Shown piece after piece: positions 51,301-59,266 of a stretch of DNA of 64,000 nucleotides. Where the stretch lies: the NCBI GenBank assembly GCA_022709905.1, contig JAKLHY010000006.1, positions 62,001 through 126,000 on the forward strand, in the 5' to 3' direction. This stretch comes from Verrucomicrobiota bacterium (lineage in GTDB: Bacteria; Verrucomicrobiota; Verrucomicrobiia; Limisphaerales; UBA1319). The position numbers and the translations under genes are program-made. The notes below the pieces were generated by a model. The model had not been told where the DNA came from and made no database searches. It worked only from the letters and a program-made list of their open reading frames with translations. Numbering within the stretch: the stretch's first letter is position 1; each line of letters starts with the position of its first letter.

Positions 51301-52966
51301 CTTTGCCAGACTGGCGAACGGCATCTTCGCCATTGATCCAATCGTCTCGATCGATCATGCAGGCAAAGTAATCGGCCATATGCTCATGCATGGCGCCGGA
51401 TTGATTCTCATACTTGAAGGCCGCCGAGTGATCCACGACGCCATGGGTGAACTCGTGCGCCGTGATGTCCAGGGCCGCCGGCAGCATGCCTGGATCGGCC
51501 CTCACTTCGCCGTCCCCAAGAACAATGATGTTCATGCTGGGATTGAAAAAGGCATTGTCCGTATACAGCGCGCCGCTGTTGTCCTTGAAGCGCGCGTGGA
51601 TCAGACCGGTGATATTAATGCCTTGGTTGTCAAAAGAGTTCCGATTATGCGTGGTCCGATAATAATCGTAGATCTGGCCAAAGTTGTTCATCACGCTCAC
51701 CGCTGTCGGATCCCACTGATCCTTGTTGGATGAAGTGACATAGGTGACACCGTTTTTCAGAGCCTCGTCGACATCGGCCTTTTTCACATCGAAAATGCAG
51801 ACGGCGCCAAACATGTTGGTGTAGGTCGTGGGCTGAGATCTTGCCGCATTGTACATCGGCAACGAGGTATTGATGGCGTAAAATGTGTTGTTCTGCTGCC
51901 AGGAGTTCACCGGCCTGACGTTGCCAAAGAGATCACGGCTCTGGCCCGTTGCGGCGGCGGATCGCACGCCGGACAAGGTCTTTAATATCGAGCCGTCCGC
52001 GGCCGCCACAAAAACATGCCACTGTTCCACAGCCGACGGCGTTAAGTCCACGTGGTAACTGACCACAGGCGATCGGTTGGGATCCCAGTAAACCAGACGT
52101 TCCACCCGGGGTGGGACCAACTCGACAGTCGACATGCCCACGGCCTCCCGGGCCTTGGCCAAAGCCTCGACCTCGCCGATCTCCTCAGAAGGCGTCGGCA
52201 TCATGACGGGGCTGGGGCAGTAAATGCCATGGACTTCCTGCGGCTGGCCCTCCGGATTCAAATGAACGATGATCTGGGCTCCGTAAACCGAAAGTCCTTG
52301 GAATTGCTGGTCCAGCTTGACATGCACCATCCCCAGTTCATCGGGCGCCGCGGGCCTGGCCACGAATTCCTCGGCCGGCTGCAGCACGTTGAGCACTTGA
52401 GAAATGGACTGAAGCGTCGCCACCGCCATGCCCGCATAGTCGCCGGAGGCTTGCGCCACCTGGAAATCGGGCGAGTCCGCAACCAGCGGCGACAGATCGC
52501 CGCGAAGATGCCGCAACACGCCCAGGGCCGAGTCCATCTGGAGCTCTGTCCCTGAGCCGGTCAGCGTCAGGACCCGGGCAATCGCCTGCTGTTGAGCCGG
52601 ATTCAACACCTTTTGGCCATAACCCCTCGGCTGGCCGCGCAGGGGCGGCTGAGCGATGGACTGCGAGCGAAGTCTCTGATCCCCATATCGACCCAGGAGG
52701 GTTTTTCCAATCCGATCACGAGCCTGGTCAGGATCCCTTTGCCCCGATTGAATTCTGGCTTGGGCTTGTCGGATTTTTTCCTTGAGATCCGCCGGCTTGT
52801 TGAGTCTTGAGGACGAAGCCGTCGATTGAGCCGTTTGGCCCTTGTTGGCGTGCAACGCCGACCAATCCGGGACATTGATCTGAGTTCGGGATTTAAATCG
52901 AAGGCTCCAGAAGCAGACAATCAACAAAAGCGTCAGAATAACCAAGAGCGGAGGAAGGCGTTTCAT
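48359..52966 (-). CDS. Secreted double protease: M4 metalloprotease fused to S41 protease
   Basis: 1535 residues, unusual. AGGAGA 6 bases before the ATG fixes the start. Order: signal anchor (8-23); FTP-like propeptide (about 120-335); M4 thermolysin-like domain with zinc motif HEFTH (His504, Glu505, His508), third ligand Glu528 20 residues on, and catalytic His595 in GVHVNSTIPS; a TolB-like propeller (about 700-1000); an HYDIN/choice-of-anchor-D-type Ig domain (about 1010-1110); an S41 domain (about 1120-1425) with the Ser1327/Ser1328 nucleophile in NMSSAEWF and EDRGIPPAIHV; then a calcium-like DLDQDRQPD repeat (1435) and a C-terminal beta domain. Both catalytic sets look intact. Confidence 0.9.
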   Translation of the reverse strand: MKRLPPLLVILTLLLIVCFWSLRFKSRTQINVPDWSALHANKGQTAQSTASSSRLNKPADLKEKIRQAQARIQSGQRDPDQARDRIGKTLLGRYGDQRLRSQSIAQPPLRGQPRGYGQKVLNPAQQQAIARVLTLTGSGTELQMDSALGVLRHLRGDLSPLVADSPDFQVAQASGDYAGMAVATLQSISQVLNVLQPAEEFVARPAAPDELGMVHVKLDQQFQGLSVYGAQIIVHLNPEGQPQEVHGIYCPSPVMMPTPSEEIGEVEALAKAREAVGMSTVELVPPRVERLVYWDPNRSPVVSYHVDLTPSAVEQWHVFVAAADGSILKTLSGVRSAAATGQSRDLFGNVRPVNSWQQNNTFYAINTSLPMYNAARSQPTTYTNMFGAVCIFDVKKADVDEALKNGVTYVTSSNKDQWDPTAVSVMNNFGQIYDYYRTTHNRNSFDNQGINITGLIHARFKDNSGALYTDNAFFNPSMNIIVLGDGEVRADPGMLPAALDITAHEFTHGVVDHSAAFKYENQSGAMHEHMADYFACMIDRDDWINGEDAVRQSGKAGSRDLSDPHNPNVTSPGPKTMAEYRNLPNTPEGDLGGVHVNSTIPSYACYLFTDGPGGMGREKAERIVYRALIQYLTPNTQFIDYRRGLISAAKDLYPNGNEADLIKQAFDTIGLSEGESTPPPVPVPATSGGEYILFLRAEYEVDPWDPFGFPEFAGYAMYQLDSQGQFLLVAQQYLSYVRPAISGTGTWALYVGQDNNVYWTDGISTEQWTDTEDVRTIAMSKDLRYIAFTTIDYDSAISILDTQQETVRTAPLNIPTSGDPVRLGFADVMTFNCLNDFVYFDAFTEGQLGQAEYGCWGLYSLRIKDLDCKAAMPLTPGLQVGNPTLANTQGHLLVADYVYTTNNQETLGMISLDLNQKQMGILMKGLDMLAAPSFRGDDSKIVFQTYENGMYYLKEATFAPDHLSLNSGSVNGLLWSVNELAYPVGFRSGDYKPPAGELVIQPAQLVFNPVPVGQAVTNDLQFKNQGNADLEIIATTLEGADIDAFDFGSVVQKGIGPGQTQTVKLVFHPNKTGPLSANLRAKTSAPGQSDLVIALQGTGQASPAINATNHWRQVWEDFQNLYSYFDHKEIDWRGVYAQYASEFANVTAEQFAEKVNQILQSLHDWHVVVKKPDGTYIGYEGSYVKNCSGSLFARYTDGQSYTNVNKAGVIYHAWVDHDIAHVLVDTLTTSAFQTISDADIENIFVTYVNAAGFILDIRDNSGGNEMNAKKLASRFTDAARTYGYVRPRVPDSMPFQYEDFIPKTLEPSTGTRFLKPAVALIGQRNMSSAEWFTLMLRACPNVILIGDRTRGASGNPTTRAIPELNVEYDISTWIAYTDLKIAFEDRGIPPAIHVPASQSYSDEQGRDFVLEQAIAYLRWRQNQGTALPRVSGASDLDQDRQPDIDEYLAGTNPADPKSWFGFQSYKVNTQAGGGNILGWSSTAGARYSLWRSTSQPSGFILLKSDITATPPLNQYTDTTADPRRPVYYRLEQQSK

Positions 52967-53007
52967 GGTATCTCTCCTGTTTAAGATGATTTACGCCAAG
53001 CGAACAA

Positions 53008-53081
53008 TGGCTGTCCGACATGGATTCGAACCATGACTAAAGCCTCCAAAGGGCTCTGTGCTACCGTTACACCATCGGACA
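53008..53081 (-). tRNA. tRNA-Gln (UUG anticodon)
   Basis: On the minus strand: 7-bp acceptor stem TGTCCGA/TCGGACA, D arm GTGTAACGGTAGCAC, anticodon stem GAGCC/GGCTT with loop CTTTGGA (anticodon TTG), T arm CATGG-TTCGAAT-CCATG, discriminator G and an encoded CCA at 53010-53008. All stems pair. It lies 47 bases downstream of ispE and upstream of the protease gene. Confidence 0.95.
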
Positions 53082-53128
53082 GACCAGTCCAAACCTTAAC
53101 GATCCGGCCCGCTAATGCAACGAGTTTT

Positions 53129-54001
53129 TTAGGCGATGGGCACGATCTTGGACCATAGCCCGGATCCAAAACGTCCAAGCAACATCTCTTGAACCCGCGC
53201 CGCTTCGCTCCATGTTCGAAATATCGCAAATGTCGTGGAGCCACTCCCCGACATCAGGCTGACACAAGCGCCTTCCGAACGGAGGAATTCCTGGTACATC
53301 AACAGAATGGGGTACTTGGACATCACTGGCGTCTCAAGCGCATTGTAGAATTCTCCCGCAACCTCCGAGATATCTCTCCTCCGAAGATCTTCGGCCAATC
53401 GTGCGGCACGTCCGGGTTGGCCCCGTTGGATTTCCGGAAACTGGGATAATTGCTGGTATGCCCAGGAGGTCGCCACGCCAAATCCCGGATGAACCAATAG
53501 AAAAACCAGGTTCTTCAGCGGGGCAAACGGCTCCAGGGGCTGAATGATTTCCCCGCGCCCAGTGGACAGAGCGGGATTGGACTGCAGAAAATACGGAACA
53601 TCGGAACCCAGATCTGCGGCAATCGCCGCCAGTTTCTCAAAACCAAACGGGTTGTTGAAAAGCTGATTCAATGCCAGCAACGTGTTCGCCGCGTTACTGC
53701 TTCCTCCACCCAGGCCGGCCGCCAATGGAACGGATTTTTCCAGATGGATCCTGACCCCGCCATCCATTCCAGCCCGAAAAAAAGCCTTGGCGGCGCGCAC
53801 CACCAAATTCGTGTCATCCACAGGCAGCGCGGACTCGTTGCAGGTCAGGCCAACCCCCGAGTCAGCAACCTCGAAATGGAGGGTGTCACCGAATGCCAGT
53901 GGATGCATTAAGGTTTCCAGTTCATGAAAACCATCTGGACGCCGCCCCAGAATATTCAACAAGAAATTAACCTTGCCGGGAGAAAACCGGGTAATGCCCA
54001 T
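53129..54001 (-). CDS. ispE: 4-diphosphocytidyl-2-C-methyl-D-erythritol kinase
   Basis: 290 residues, GHMP kinase. FSPGKVNFLLNILGRRPDGFHELETLM holds the substrate-binding Lys; the ATP loop PLAAGLGGGSSNAANTLL (92-109) and DVPYFL with the catalytic Asp are present, and SLMSGSGSTTFA closes the family. It phosphorylates CDP-ME in the MEP pathway, to which dxs at 3.8-5.8 kb also belongs. Its start codon is next to a terminator of the upstream gene, so it should have its own promoter within or just before that hairpin. Confidence 0.95.
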   Translation of the reverse strand: MGITRFSPGKVNFLLNILGRRPDGFHELETLMHPLAFGDTLHFEVADSGVGLTCNESALPVDDTNLVVRAAKAFFRAGMDGGVRIHLEKSVPLAAGLGGGSSNAANTLLALNQLFNNPFGFEKLAAIAADLGSDVPYFLQSNPALSTGRGEIIQPLEPFAPLKNLVFLLVHPGFGVATSWAYQQLSQFPEIQRGQPGRAARLAEDLRRRDISEVAGEFYNALETPVMSKYPILLMYQEFLRSEGACVSLMSGSGSTTFAIFRTWSEAARVQEMLLGRFGSGLWSKIVPIA

Positions 54002-54036
54002 AAAAAAAAAGGCGCCAACAGAAAGGTGTCGGCGCC
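54002..54036 (-). terminator. Intrinsic terminator after the TIGR04073-type gene
   Basis: Transcript stem GGCGCCGACA/TGTTGGCGCC (10 bp, one G-U) with loop CCTTTC, then nine Us. Ends at the base before the ispE start codon. Confidence 0.85.
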
Positions 54037-54053
54037 ATGAATCCGTTCAACAA

Positions 54054-54485
54054 TTAATAGTCAAAAATCCTAAAGCGACTCCCCGGAACCAAGGGGAAGA
54101 CCTCGCCACCGCCAAACCCGAGATTGGCATCGCTGTCAAATAATGTTGTGGCCCCGCGCCCCGGCCTGTAAGCGTCCGGATAACCGGGCACCACCGGCTT
54201 ATAAACCGGATCATAGCTTGGGAGAGGGAAGGTCGCAATTTCATAGGCTCCCGCCACCGTGCGCGCCACGCTCCGGTTGAAGCCCCGAATCACTCCCGTC
54301 GCCATCCCGGCCTGCGGACTGTCGAAAATCATGGTCTGTTCGATCGACCGACGCATTTCGCCCATGCGAGCGAACTCCACCGAATTGCGTATACCACGGC
54401 CCAACTTCTGCTCCGGACCGGCGCAACCCGCCGTCATTAAGGCCGCCACCGTTCCTGCCATTGCCAAAATAATTGAACTGCGCAT
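54054..54485 (-). CDS. Exosortase-associated lipoprotein (TIGR04073-like)
   Basis: 143 residues. A lipobox TAGC at about 18-21 (signal AMAGTVAALMTAGC) is followed by AGPEQKLGRGIRNSVEFARMGEMRRSIEQT, the pattern of a small family seen in exosortase-bearing Verrucomicrobiota, and a Pro/Tyr-rich second half (PLPSYDPVYKPVVPGYPDAYRPGRG). Function unknown. Its presence agrees with the EPS genes at the left end. Confidence 0.7.
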   Translation of the reverse strand: MRSSIILAMAGTVAALMTAGCAGPEQKLGRGIRNSVEFARMGEMRRSIEQTMIFDSPQAGMATGVIRGFNRSVARTVAGAYEIATFPLPSYDPVYKPVVPGYPDAYRPGRGATTLFDSDANLGFGGGEVFPLVPGSRFRIFDY

Positions 54486-54613
54486 AAATTGAAATTTTGC
54501 TCCACGTTACCCGGAGTCATGATTTTGTAAAGCGCGATTTCCAAAATGTTCCCACTTTGTTTCGCCACTCTTCCCGGAATTCGGTCGCCTAATCTGGATC
54601 CATCCGAACTCAG

Positions 54614-55645
54614 TTAGTTAGAAGCAGCTTCCGTGCCTGACGCTTCCTCAGCAGCCTGCCGTTTTCGATCCCGTCGTTCCCAATACCAGGCAATCCAGAC
54701 GCTGATCTCATACAACACTTGCAAGGGCACTGCCATCATCACTTGCGTCAATACTTCCGGAGTCGTCAGAACCGCCCCTAAAACCAGATTGACGATGATC
54801 ATGTACTTCCGCATGGCGGATAACCGGGCGTAATCCAGAATGCCCAGCTTCACCAAAATCAGAAGAACTACGGGCATCTCAAATCCTAATCCCATGCCCA
54901 GCATAAACTTACATACAAAACTGATATAGGCCTCCGCTGTCCATTGGTCGGCCGCAATCCCCAACCAGTTTGAATACGACCGCGAGGCCCTCAAGGCCAG
55001 CGGCATCAGAACCAGATAACAAAAGAAGACCCCTCCAAAGAATAGCCCGGTGCCCACACCCAATCCGCGGAAAACGTATTTCTTCTCTTTTCGTTTCATG
55101 GCCGGCACGACAAACTGGCCGATGACAAAGATCAGGAACGGGGCGGCCAGGACAACTCCCCCGTACAGGGCCAATTGGAAAGCCACCATGAAACCGCCCG
55201 CCGGGGATAGATTCAGCAGATCAATCTTCACCTTAGGAAGGATGTCGTCCGGGTAGTTGGTTTCCGGTTGCAACGCAAGCAGGACATTCGTCCCCACGGT
55301 GACGGGTGTCAGCCTTAGGACTAGGTGTTGGTTCGTTTGCAGGTGGATAAAACCGAGATCACTGGCTTCCAACCGGGAGGAGATTACGCGATTGGTCCCA
55401 ACCAGGACGGTTAGGTAGTGATTGGTGCCGGGAGTCTGGCTCCAGGCTCTCTCCAAAGGCCATTTGAGAACGCCCATCAACCAGTTTCCCGCTATCAGGC
55501 AGACAATAAATCCTACAAAGACAGCCGCCGCACCCTTGATGAGGACCCATCGGAGGTCCTCTAGGTGCTCCAGAAAAGACTTCACTTCACCTCCGCCGTC
55601 CTCTTCGTCATCCTCAGGACGCGTCTCCTCCCATTCTTTGGGCAT
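54614..55645 (-). CDS. tatC: Twin-arginine translocase subunit TatC, with extended first loop
   Basis: 343 residues against about 250 in E. coli. SFLEHLEDLRWVLIKGAA with the conserved Glu opens TM1 (about 34-57); then an extra periplasmic segment (about 63-148, Val/Thr/Asn-rich, with LEASDLGFIHLQTNQH) precedes TM2 and the rest of the TatC core (FMVAFQLALYGGVVLAAPFLIFVIGQFVVPAMKRKEKK, FMLGMGLGFEMPVVLLILVKLGILDYARL). It recognises twin-arginine signal peptides. It lies 32 bases after tatA on the same strand. Confidence 0.9.
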   Translation of the reverse strand: MPKEWEETRPEDDEEDGGGEVKSFLEHLEDLRWVLIKGAAAVFVGFIVCLIAGNWLMGVLKWPLERAWSQTPGTNHYLTVLVGTNRVISSRLEASDLGFIHLQTNQHLVLRLTPVTVGTNVLLALQPETNYPDDILPKVKIDLLNLSPAGGFMVAFQLALYGGVVLAAPFLIFVIGQFVVPAMKRKEKKYVFRGLGVGTGLFFGGVFFCYLVLMPLALRASRSYSNWLGIAADQWTAEAYISFVCKFMLGMGLGFEMPVVLLILVKLGILDYARLSAMRKYMIIVNLVLGAVLTTPEVLTQVMMAVPLQVLYEISVWIAWYWERRDRKRQAAEEASGTEAASN

Positions 55646-55677
55646 GTTGGATCAGTATTCGAAATTCAGATCCCGAC

Positions 55678-55986
55678 TCACATCACCTTGGGAGCGGAGG
55701 TCTTCTGAGGATCGTTTTTCACCGTTTGAGTGTCGGAAGGCTCCGTTGGAGCCTCAATTTGAGGGCTGGGCGGAGAATACCGTCTCGAAGGCGGTGTATC
55801 ATCCATGGCGGACTGCAATTCATCGGACACATCGCGCGTGGCTTTCTTGAATTCCTTGATGCCCTGTCCCAAGCCCCGGGCCAACTCGGGCAAACGTTTT
55901 GCCCCAAAGAAAACCAAGGCCACCGCAAGGATGAGGACCAGTTCCCAGCCGCCAATCATTCCAGCAAACATCACATTCATAAACAT
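55678..55986 (-). CDS. tatA: Twin-arginine translocase subunit TatA/TatE
   Basis: 102 residues. N-terminal helix [37 protein letters not shown] is the TatA core, with the [14 protein letters not shown] amphipathic turn; the C-terminal half is polar and Pro-rich. It oligomerises to form the protein-conducting part of the Tat system with TatC. Several ATGs lie close together at the start, so the exact first residue is uncertain. Confidence 0.92.
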   Translation of the reverse strand: MFMNVMFAGMIGGWELVLILAVALVFFGAKRLPELARGLGQGIKEFKKATRDVSDELQSAMDDTPPSRRYSPPSPQIEAPTEPSDTQTVKNDPQKTSAPKVM

Positions 55987-55998
55987 GTCGATCTCCGC

Positions 55999-56051
55999 AA
56001 AAATAAGCCCCCGGCCGGATTTAGTAAAGCCACAAAATCAACAGCCGGGGG
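55999..56051 (-). terminator. Possible terminator after pal
   Basis: An 8-bp stem (GCCGGGGG at 56044-56051 with CCCCCGGC at 56008-56015 on the plus strand), long loop of 28 bases, then a U-rich run. The long loop makes it a weaker candidate. Confidence 0.35.
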
Positions 56052-56079
56052 GAGAAAACAACAAAGGGATTGTTCCCCA

Positions 56080-56712
56080 TCAGTTTGTCTTGGGCAAAAG
56101 CTTGAGAAACTCGCAACGGCGATTCTTGGCATAGGCGGCCTCATCGGTCCCTATGACAGCGGGTTTGTCTTCTCCGTAACTAATGGTTCGGATGCGCGCC
56201 GCGCTCACGCCCTGGTTGACCAGGAACTCGCGCGCCGACTGAGCCCGACGTTCGCCCAGGGAGCGGTTGTATTCCGAAGTGCCCCGTTCATCACAGTGTC
56301 CCTCGATCGCGAGATCGTCGTTGGGATTCTGTTTCAAATGGTCCGCAATCGATTGCAGTTTCGAAGTCTCGTTGGCGCGGATGGATGACCGGTCAAAATC
56401 AAAGTAGATCGTGAAGTCTCTGAAGGCCTCGCGATCGGCCTGCCGATCCTCGAAATTCTCCAGACCAGCCGCCGGAATACCGGTGGTATTGGGTGTGATG
56501 GCGGTGTCAATCCCCTGGGCTCCCGGGCCCAGTCCTTCGACATTGCCGCCTCCGATGGCTCCACGGGGCGGTGGGGTCGTTGGAGAGGCCTTGGCGGCGG
56601 GGATAGGTGTGAGGGGTTTCTTCGGATTCTTGCAGCCGGTCCCGCCTAAAGTCAGAAGGACTCCCAGGATCAGCAAATAAGCTAGAGCAGAGCGTTTCAT
56701 TTTGTTTGTCAT
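56080..56712 (-). CDS. pal: Peptidoglycan-associated lipoprotein Pal
   Basis: 210 residues. Lipobox LGGTGC near 21-26, a Pro/Thr/Gly-rich linker, then the OmpA-like domain (IYFDFDRSSIRANETSKLQSIADHLKQNPNDDLAIEGHCDERGTSEYNRSLGERRAQSAREFLVNQGV, RISYGEDKP, NRRCEFL). It anchors the outer membrane to peptidoglycan. It is the last gene of the Tol-Pal operon, 6 bases after tolB. Confidence 0.94.
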   Translation of the reverse strand: MTNKMKRSALAYLLILGVLLTLGGTGCKNPKKPLTPIPAAKASPTTPPPRGAIGGGNVEGLGPGAQGIDTAITPNTTGIPAAGLENFEDRQADREAFRDFTIYFDFDRSSIRANETSKLQSIADHLKQNPNDDLAIEGHCDERGTSEYNRSLGERRAQSAREFLVNQGVSAARIRTISYGEDKPAVIGTDEAAYAKNRRCEFLKLLPKTN

Positions 56713-56718
56713 TTAAGT

Positions 56719-57897
56719 TTATCTGGCCCAACTGGCCTGCGAACAACTTCCAGAAATCTGGGTGATAGTCTTCACCTGTTTCGTGGGAACGTCAAGCAAA
56801 GAGAGGACACGCCGTCCGCTGGTGCGCCGGGTAAAAATGGCGGTGCGCGAGTTGGGAGCCCAGGAGGGATCTTCTCCCGCCACCAGGATTTCGGCGTTGC
56901 CCCCGCGCGCGGAGACTGCGCAGATCGTGAACCCCCCGGTCGTCGTGGTGAAAAGAATGGTTTTTCCATCGGGCGACCAATCGGGTTCGGTCGCCGTCCC
57001 GACGCCAATGGTGTTCAGCCGTTTCATGGCCCCTCCGGCGGCCGGCACGAGGTAAAGCTCGGCCCTGCCCCGCTGCCGGGAGGCACAACAAAGGGTTTGG
57101 CCGTCCGGCGACCAGCAGGGCGAGGATTCGTCTTCCTTGGTAAACGTCAACTGTTTCAGATTTCCACCGTCGATATCCGCCACATAGATATCCGGGCTTC
57201 CGTTCTTGCTGAGAATCATGGCAACTTTACGCCCATCCGGAGAAACAGCGGCACTGGTGTTCAGTCCGCTATAACGGGCCACGATCCGGCGATCCCCCGA
57301 TCCCAAATCATGGCTGTAGATATCCGGATTGCCTTTCATATAGGACGTGTAGAGCAATAACCGCCTTTCCGGCACCCAGCAGGGCGCCGCCACAATCGAT
57401 CGGTCGCTCGTCAACTGTTTGAGACTGCCTCCGTCGTAATCCGCCATGTGGATCTCGCTGACCCCGCTGGTCTCGATGCGGAACGCGATCTTGGTCTGGG
57501 CAATGCCTTTGCGCCCCGTCAATGCGAGCACGATATCGTCGGCAAAGGCATGAGCCTGCACCCGCAGGGTTCCTCCCGTGTAAGCTTTGGACAGCAACAC
57601 CGACTTGTTGATCCGATCCTGCAACTGGCCGGTCACGCTCGCGTCGTTTCGGCCCGAGACGACATACTGCGCGTCGTCCCCAGTCACCCATTTGAATCCG
57701 GCCACCTCCAAGTCGAAGCGCAACACCCGATCGACTTCGCCGCTGAATCCGTTCAGCGCGATTGGGATCAGCCGGGATCCCTGCCCCTGGCGGTCGATGT
57801 CAATGTCTGTGTCGGCGGCAAATCCAGAGATCGCTTTTGCGACGGCAAACAACAAAAGTAAAGTTTTAATGAAACGTGAAATCGAATTTTTTATCAT
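56719..57897 (-). CDS. tolB: Tol-Pal translocation protein TolB
   Basis: 392 residues. Signal peptide (FIKTLLLLFAVAKAISGFAAD), the N-terminal TolB domain, then the six-bladed propeller with the repeated pattern SPDGRKVAMILSKNGSPDIYVADIDGG, SPCWSPDGQTLCCASRQRGRAELYLVPAAGG. It links Pal to the inner-membrane motor. It starts 2 bases after the TolA-like stop. Confidence 0.93.
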   Translation of the reverse strand: MIKNSISRFIKTLLLLFAVAKAISGFAADTDIDIDRQGQGSRLIPIALNGFSGEVDRVLRFDLEVAGFKWVTGDDAQYVVSGRNDASVTGQLQDRINKSVLLSKAYTGGTLRVQAHAFADDIVLALTGRKGIAQTKIAFRIETSGVSEIHMADYDGGSLKQLTSDRSIVAAPCWVPERRLLLYTSYMKGNPDIYSHDLGSGDRRIVARYSGLNTSAAVSPDGRKVAMILSKNGSPDIYVADIDGGNLKQLTFTKEDESSPCWSPDGQTLCCASRQRGRAELYLVPAAGGAMKRLNTIGVGTATEPDWSPDGKTILFTTTTGGFTICAVSARGGNAEILVAGEDPSWAPNSRTAIFTRRTSGRRVLSLLDVPTKQVKTITQISGSCSQASWAR

Positions 57898-57899
57898 GT

Positions 57900-58847
57900 T
57901 TATCCTAATGATCTTTTTGCTTTCAGGTTAAAATTGATATTGAAGGTGCGCTCGATGTCCTTGGACTCCGCGGGAAAGGCGGGCACACGGGTCACCCGAT
58001 CCAGGGCTTGGCGCACGGATTTGTCCATGGCGGCGACTCCTGACGGCCGAACCAGCCTGGAACTTAAGATCCGTCCGTCTCGCGCAATGACGATTGCAGC
58101 GCGCACCGAGAGGTTGGAATCGGCGACTTCTTCCGGATCGATCCAGGCCCGGTCATAAAGGGTGCGGATCACCTGGGCATAGTTGGCGTAGGCCTCCCCG
58201 CCGGTGCCCCCCACGCCGCCGCCGGAGACCTCGATGGTGGTGCTGGAGGAGAGATTGCGGCGAATGGAACCTAAGGCGCCACTGATTTGGCCGCGCCAAT
58301 TTTCGATGGCTTCCCGACGGGCTTTATCGGCCGCTTCCTGCTGGGCACGCTGGGTATTCCGGGGGACAATCCCGGACACCTCGGATCGGGTCTTGCGTTG
58401 GGATAAATCAATATTCCGCGCCTTCTTGGGAGGGGTTTTGACCGGCGCGGGTGAAGGTTCATCCGATGGAAACGGTTTGGCGGGTTCCGCAGCCTTGGGG
58501 GGATCGATCGGTTTTTCGGGGGGGGCTTTTGAATCGCTTTTCGGAGCGGGCTCCGGCTTGGAGGGCGGAGGCTCGGAAGCGGGCTGAGGTTTTATGGGGG
58601 GCGGATTGGCCGGTGCGGCAGGGAGAGCTTGTCTTTCAGGGGTCTTGTTCTCGGGCCCGGGAGGCCGGGGATCTCCCCCCCCGAACACGGCTTCATCCAC
58701 CAATCGCGACGGAATCACCTCGAGGATCGGAAGGTCTACCTCCCGTTTCTGTGCCGAACCGAATCCGATGCCCAGGAACACAATCAGAACAAGCAGGCTA
58801 TGCGCCACCGTTGAAGCCGCCAGACATTGGTATTGGACCCGTTTCAT
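57900..58847 (-). CDS. TolA-like energy transducer with TonB-type C-terminus
   Basis: 315 residues: an N-terminal anchor (about 9-29, ASTVAHSLLVLIVFLGIGFG), a long Pro/Lys/Glu-rich spacer (about 55-155), a helical piece (QQEAADKARREAIENWRGQISGAL), and a C-terminal TonB/TolA-like domain (YANYAQVIRTLYDRAWIDPEEVADSNLSVRAAIVIARDGRILSSRLVRPSGVAAMDKSVRQALDRV). By position between the TolR-like gene and tolB it plays the TolA part: it carries energy from the TolQR motor to TolB-Pal. Overlaps the TolR-like stop by ATGA. Confidence 0.85.
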   Translation of the reverse strand: MKRVQYQCLAASTVAHSLLVLIVFLGIGFGSAQKREVDLPILEVIPSRLVDEAVFGGGDPRPPGPENKTPERQALPAAPANPPPIKPQPASEPPPSKPEPAPKSDSKAPPEKPIDPPKAAEPAKPFPSDEPSPAPVKTPPKKARNIDLSQRKTRSEVSGIVPRNTQRAQQEAADKARREAIENWRGQISGALGSIRRNLSSSTTIEVSGGGVGGTGGEAYANYAQVIRTLYDRAWIDPEEVADSNLSVRAAIVIARDGRILSSRLVRPSGVAAMDKSVRQALDRVTRVPAFPAESKDIERTFNINFNLKAKRSLG

Positions 58848-59263
58848 CGATGTCGTTCCAGCGGTTCGGACCGGAACACGACCTTCCGAAGTCCGCAGGT
58901 GGTCAACCGGTCCACCACGGTGAACACCTTCTCCCAGGGAGTGTTTCGGTCGGCCCGGATATACACAAACAAATTGGTGTTATTCTGATGAATTTTGACG
59001 AGCTCGGTTTCGATCTGATTCAAACTCATGGGGACTTTGCCAAGCATGTATCCGTGGTCGTTGATCTCGACGGTCCGGATGTTTCGGGAGTTGATTTGCT
59101 GATCAGGCTTGCCTCCCACAGGCAGTTTCATCTGCATGCCCTGCTCGAGAACCGGCGTGGTGATGACAAAAATGATCAGGAGCACGAAGGCAAGATCGAG
59201 CAACGGCGTAATATTGATCTCGCTGAGAGTGACCAGACTGTTGCGTTGAGAAAACCGCCGCAT
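58844..59263 (-). CDS. tolR: TolR/ExbD biopolymer transport protein
   Basis: 139 residues. INITPLLDLAFVLLIIFVITTPV holds the TM helix and the conserved ion-path Asp (LLDLAFVLLIIF), followed by the periplasmic ExbD/TolR fold (VEINDHGYMLGKVPMSLNQIETELVKI, VYIRADRNTPWEKVFTVVDRL). Motor partner of TolQ. Lies 3 bases after the zinc-ribbon gene. Confidence 0.92.
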   Translation of the reverse strand: MRRFSQRNSLVTLSEINITPLLDLAFVLLIIFVITTPVLEQGMQMKLPVGGKPDQQINSRNIRTVEINDHGYMLGKVPMSLNQIETELVKIHQNNTNLFVYIRADRNTPWEKVFTVVDRLTTCGLRKVVFRSEPLERHR

Positions 59264-59266
59264 AAC

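Noticed and set aside
50666..51733. A 355-residue plus-strand frame opposite the double protease
   Set aside because: Composition is that of reverse-frame noise and the minus strand encodes intact catalytic motifs.
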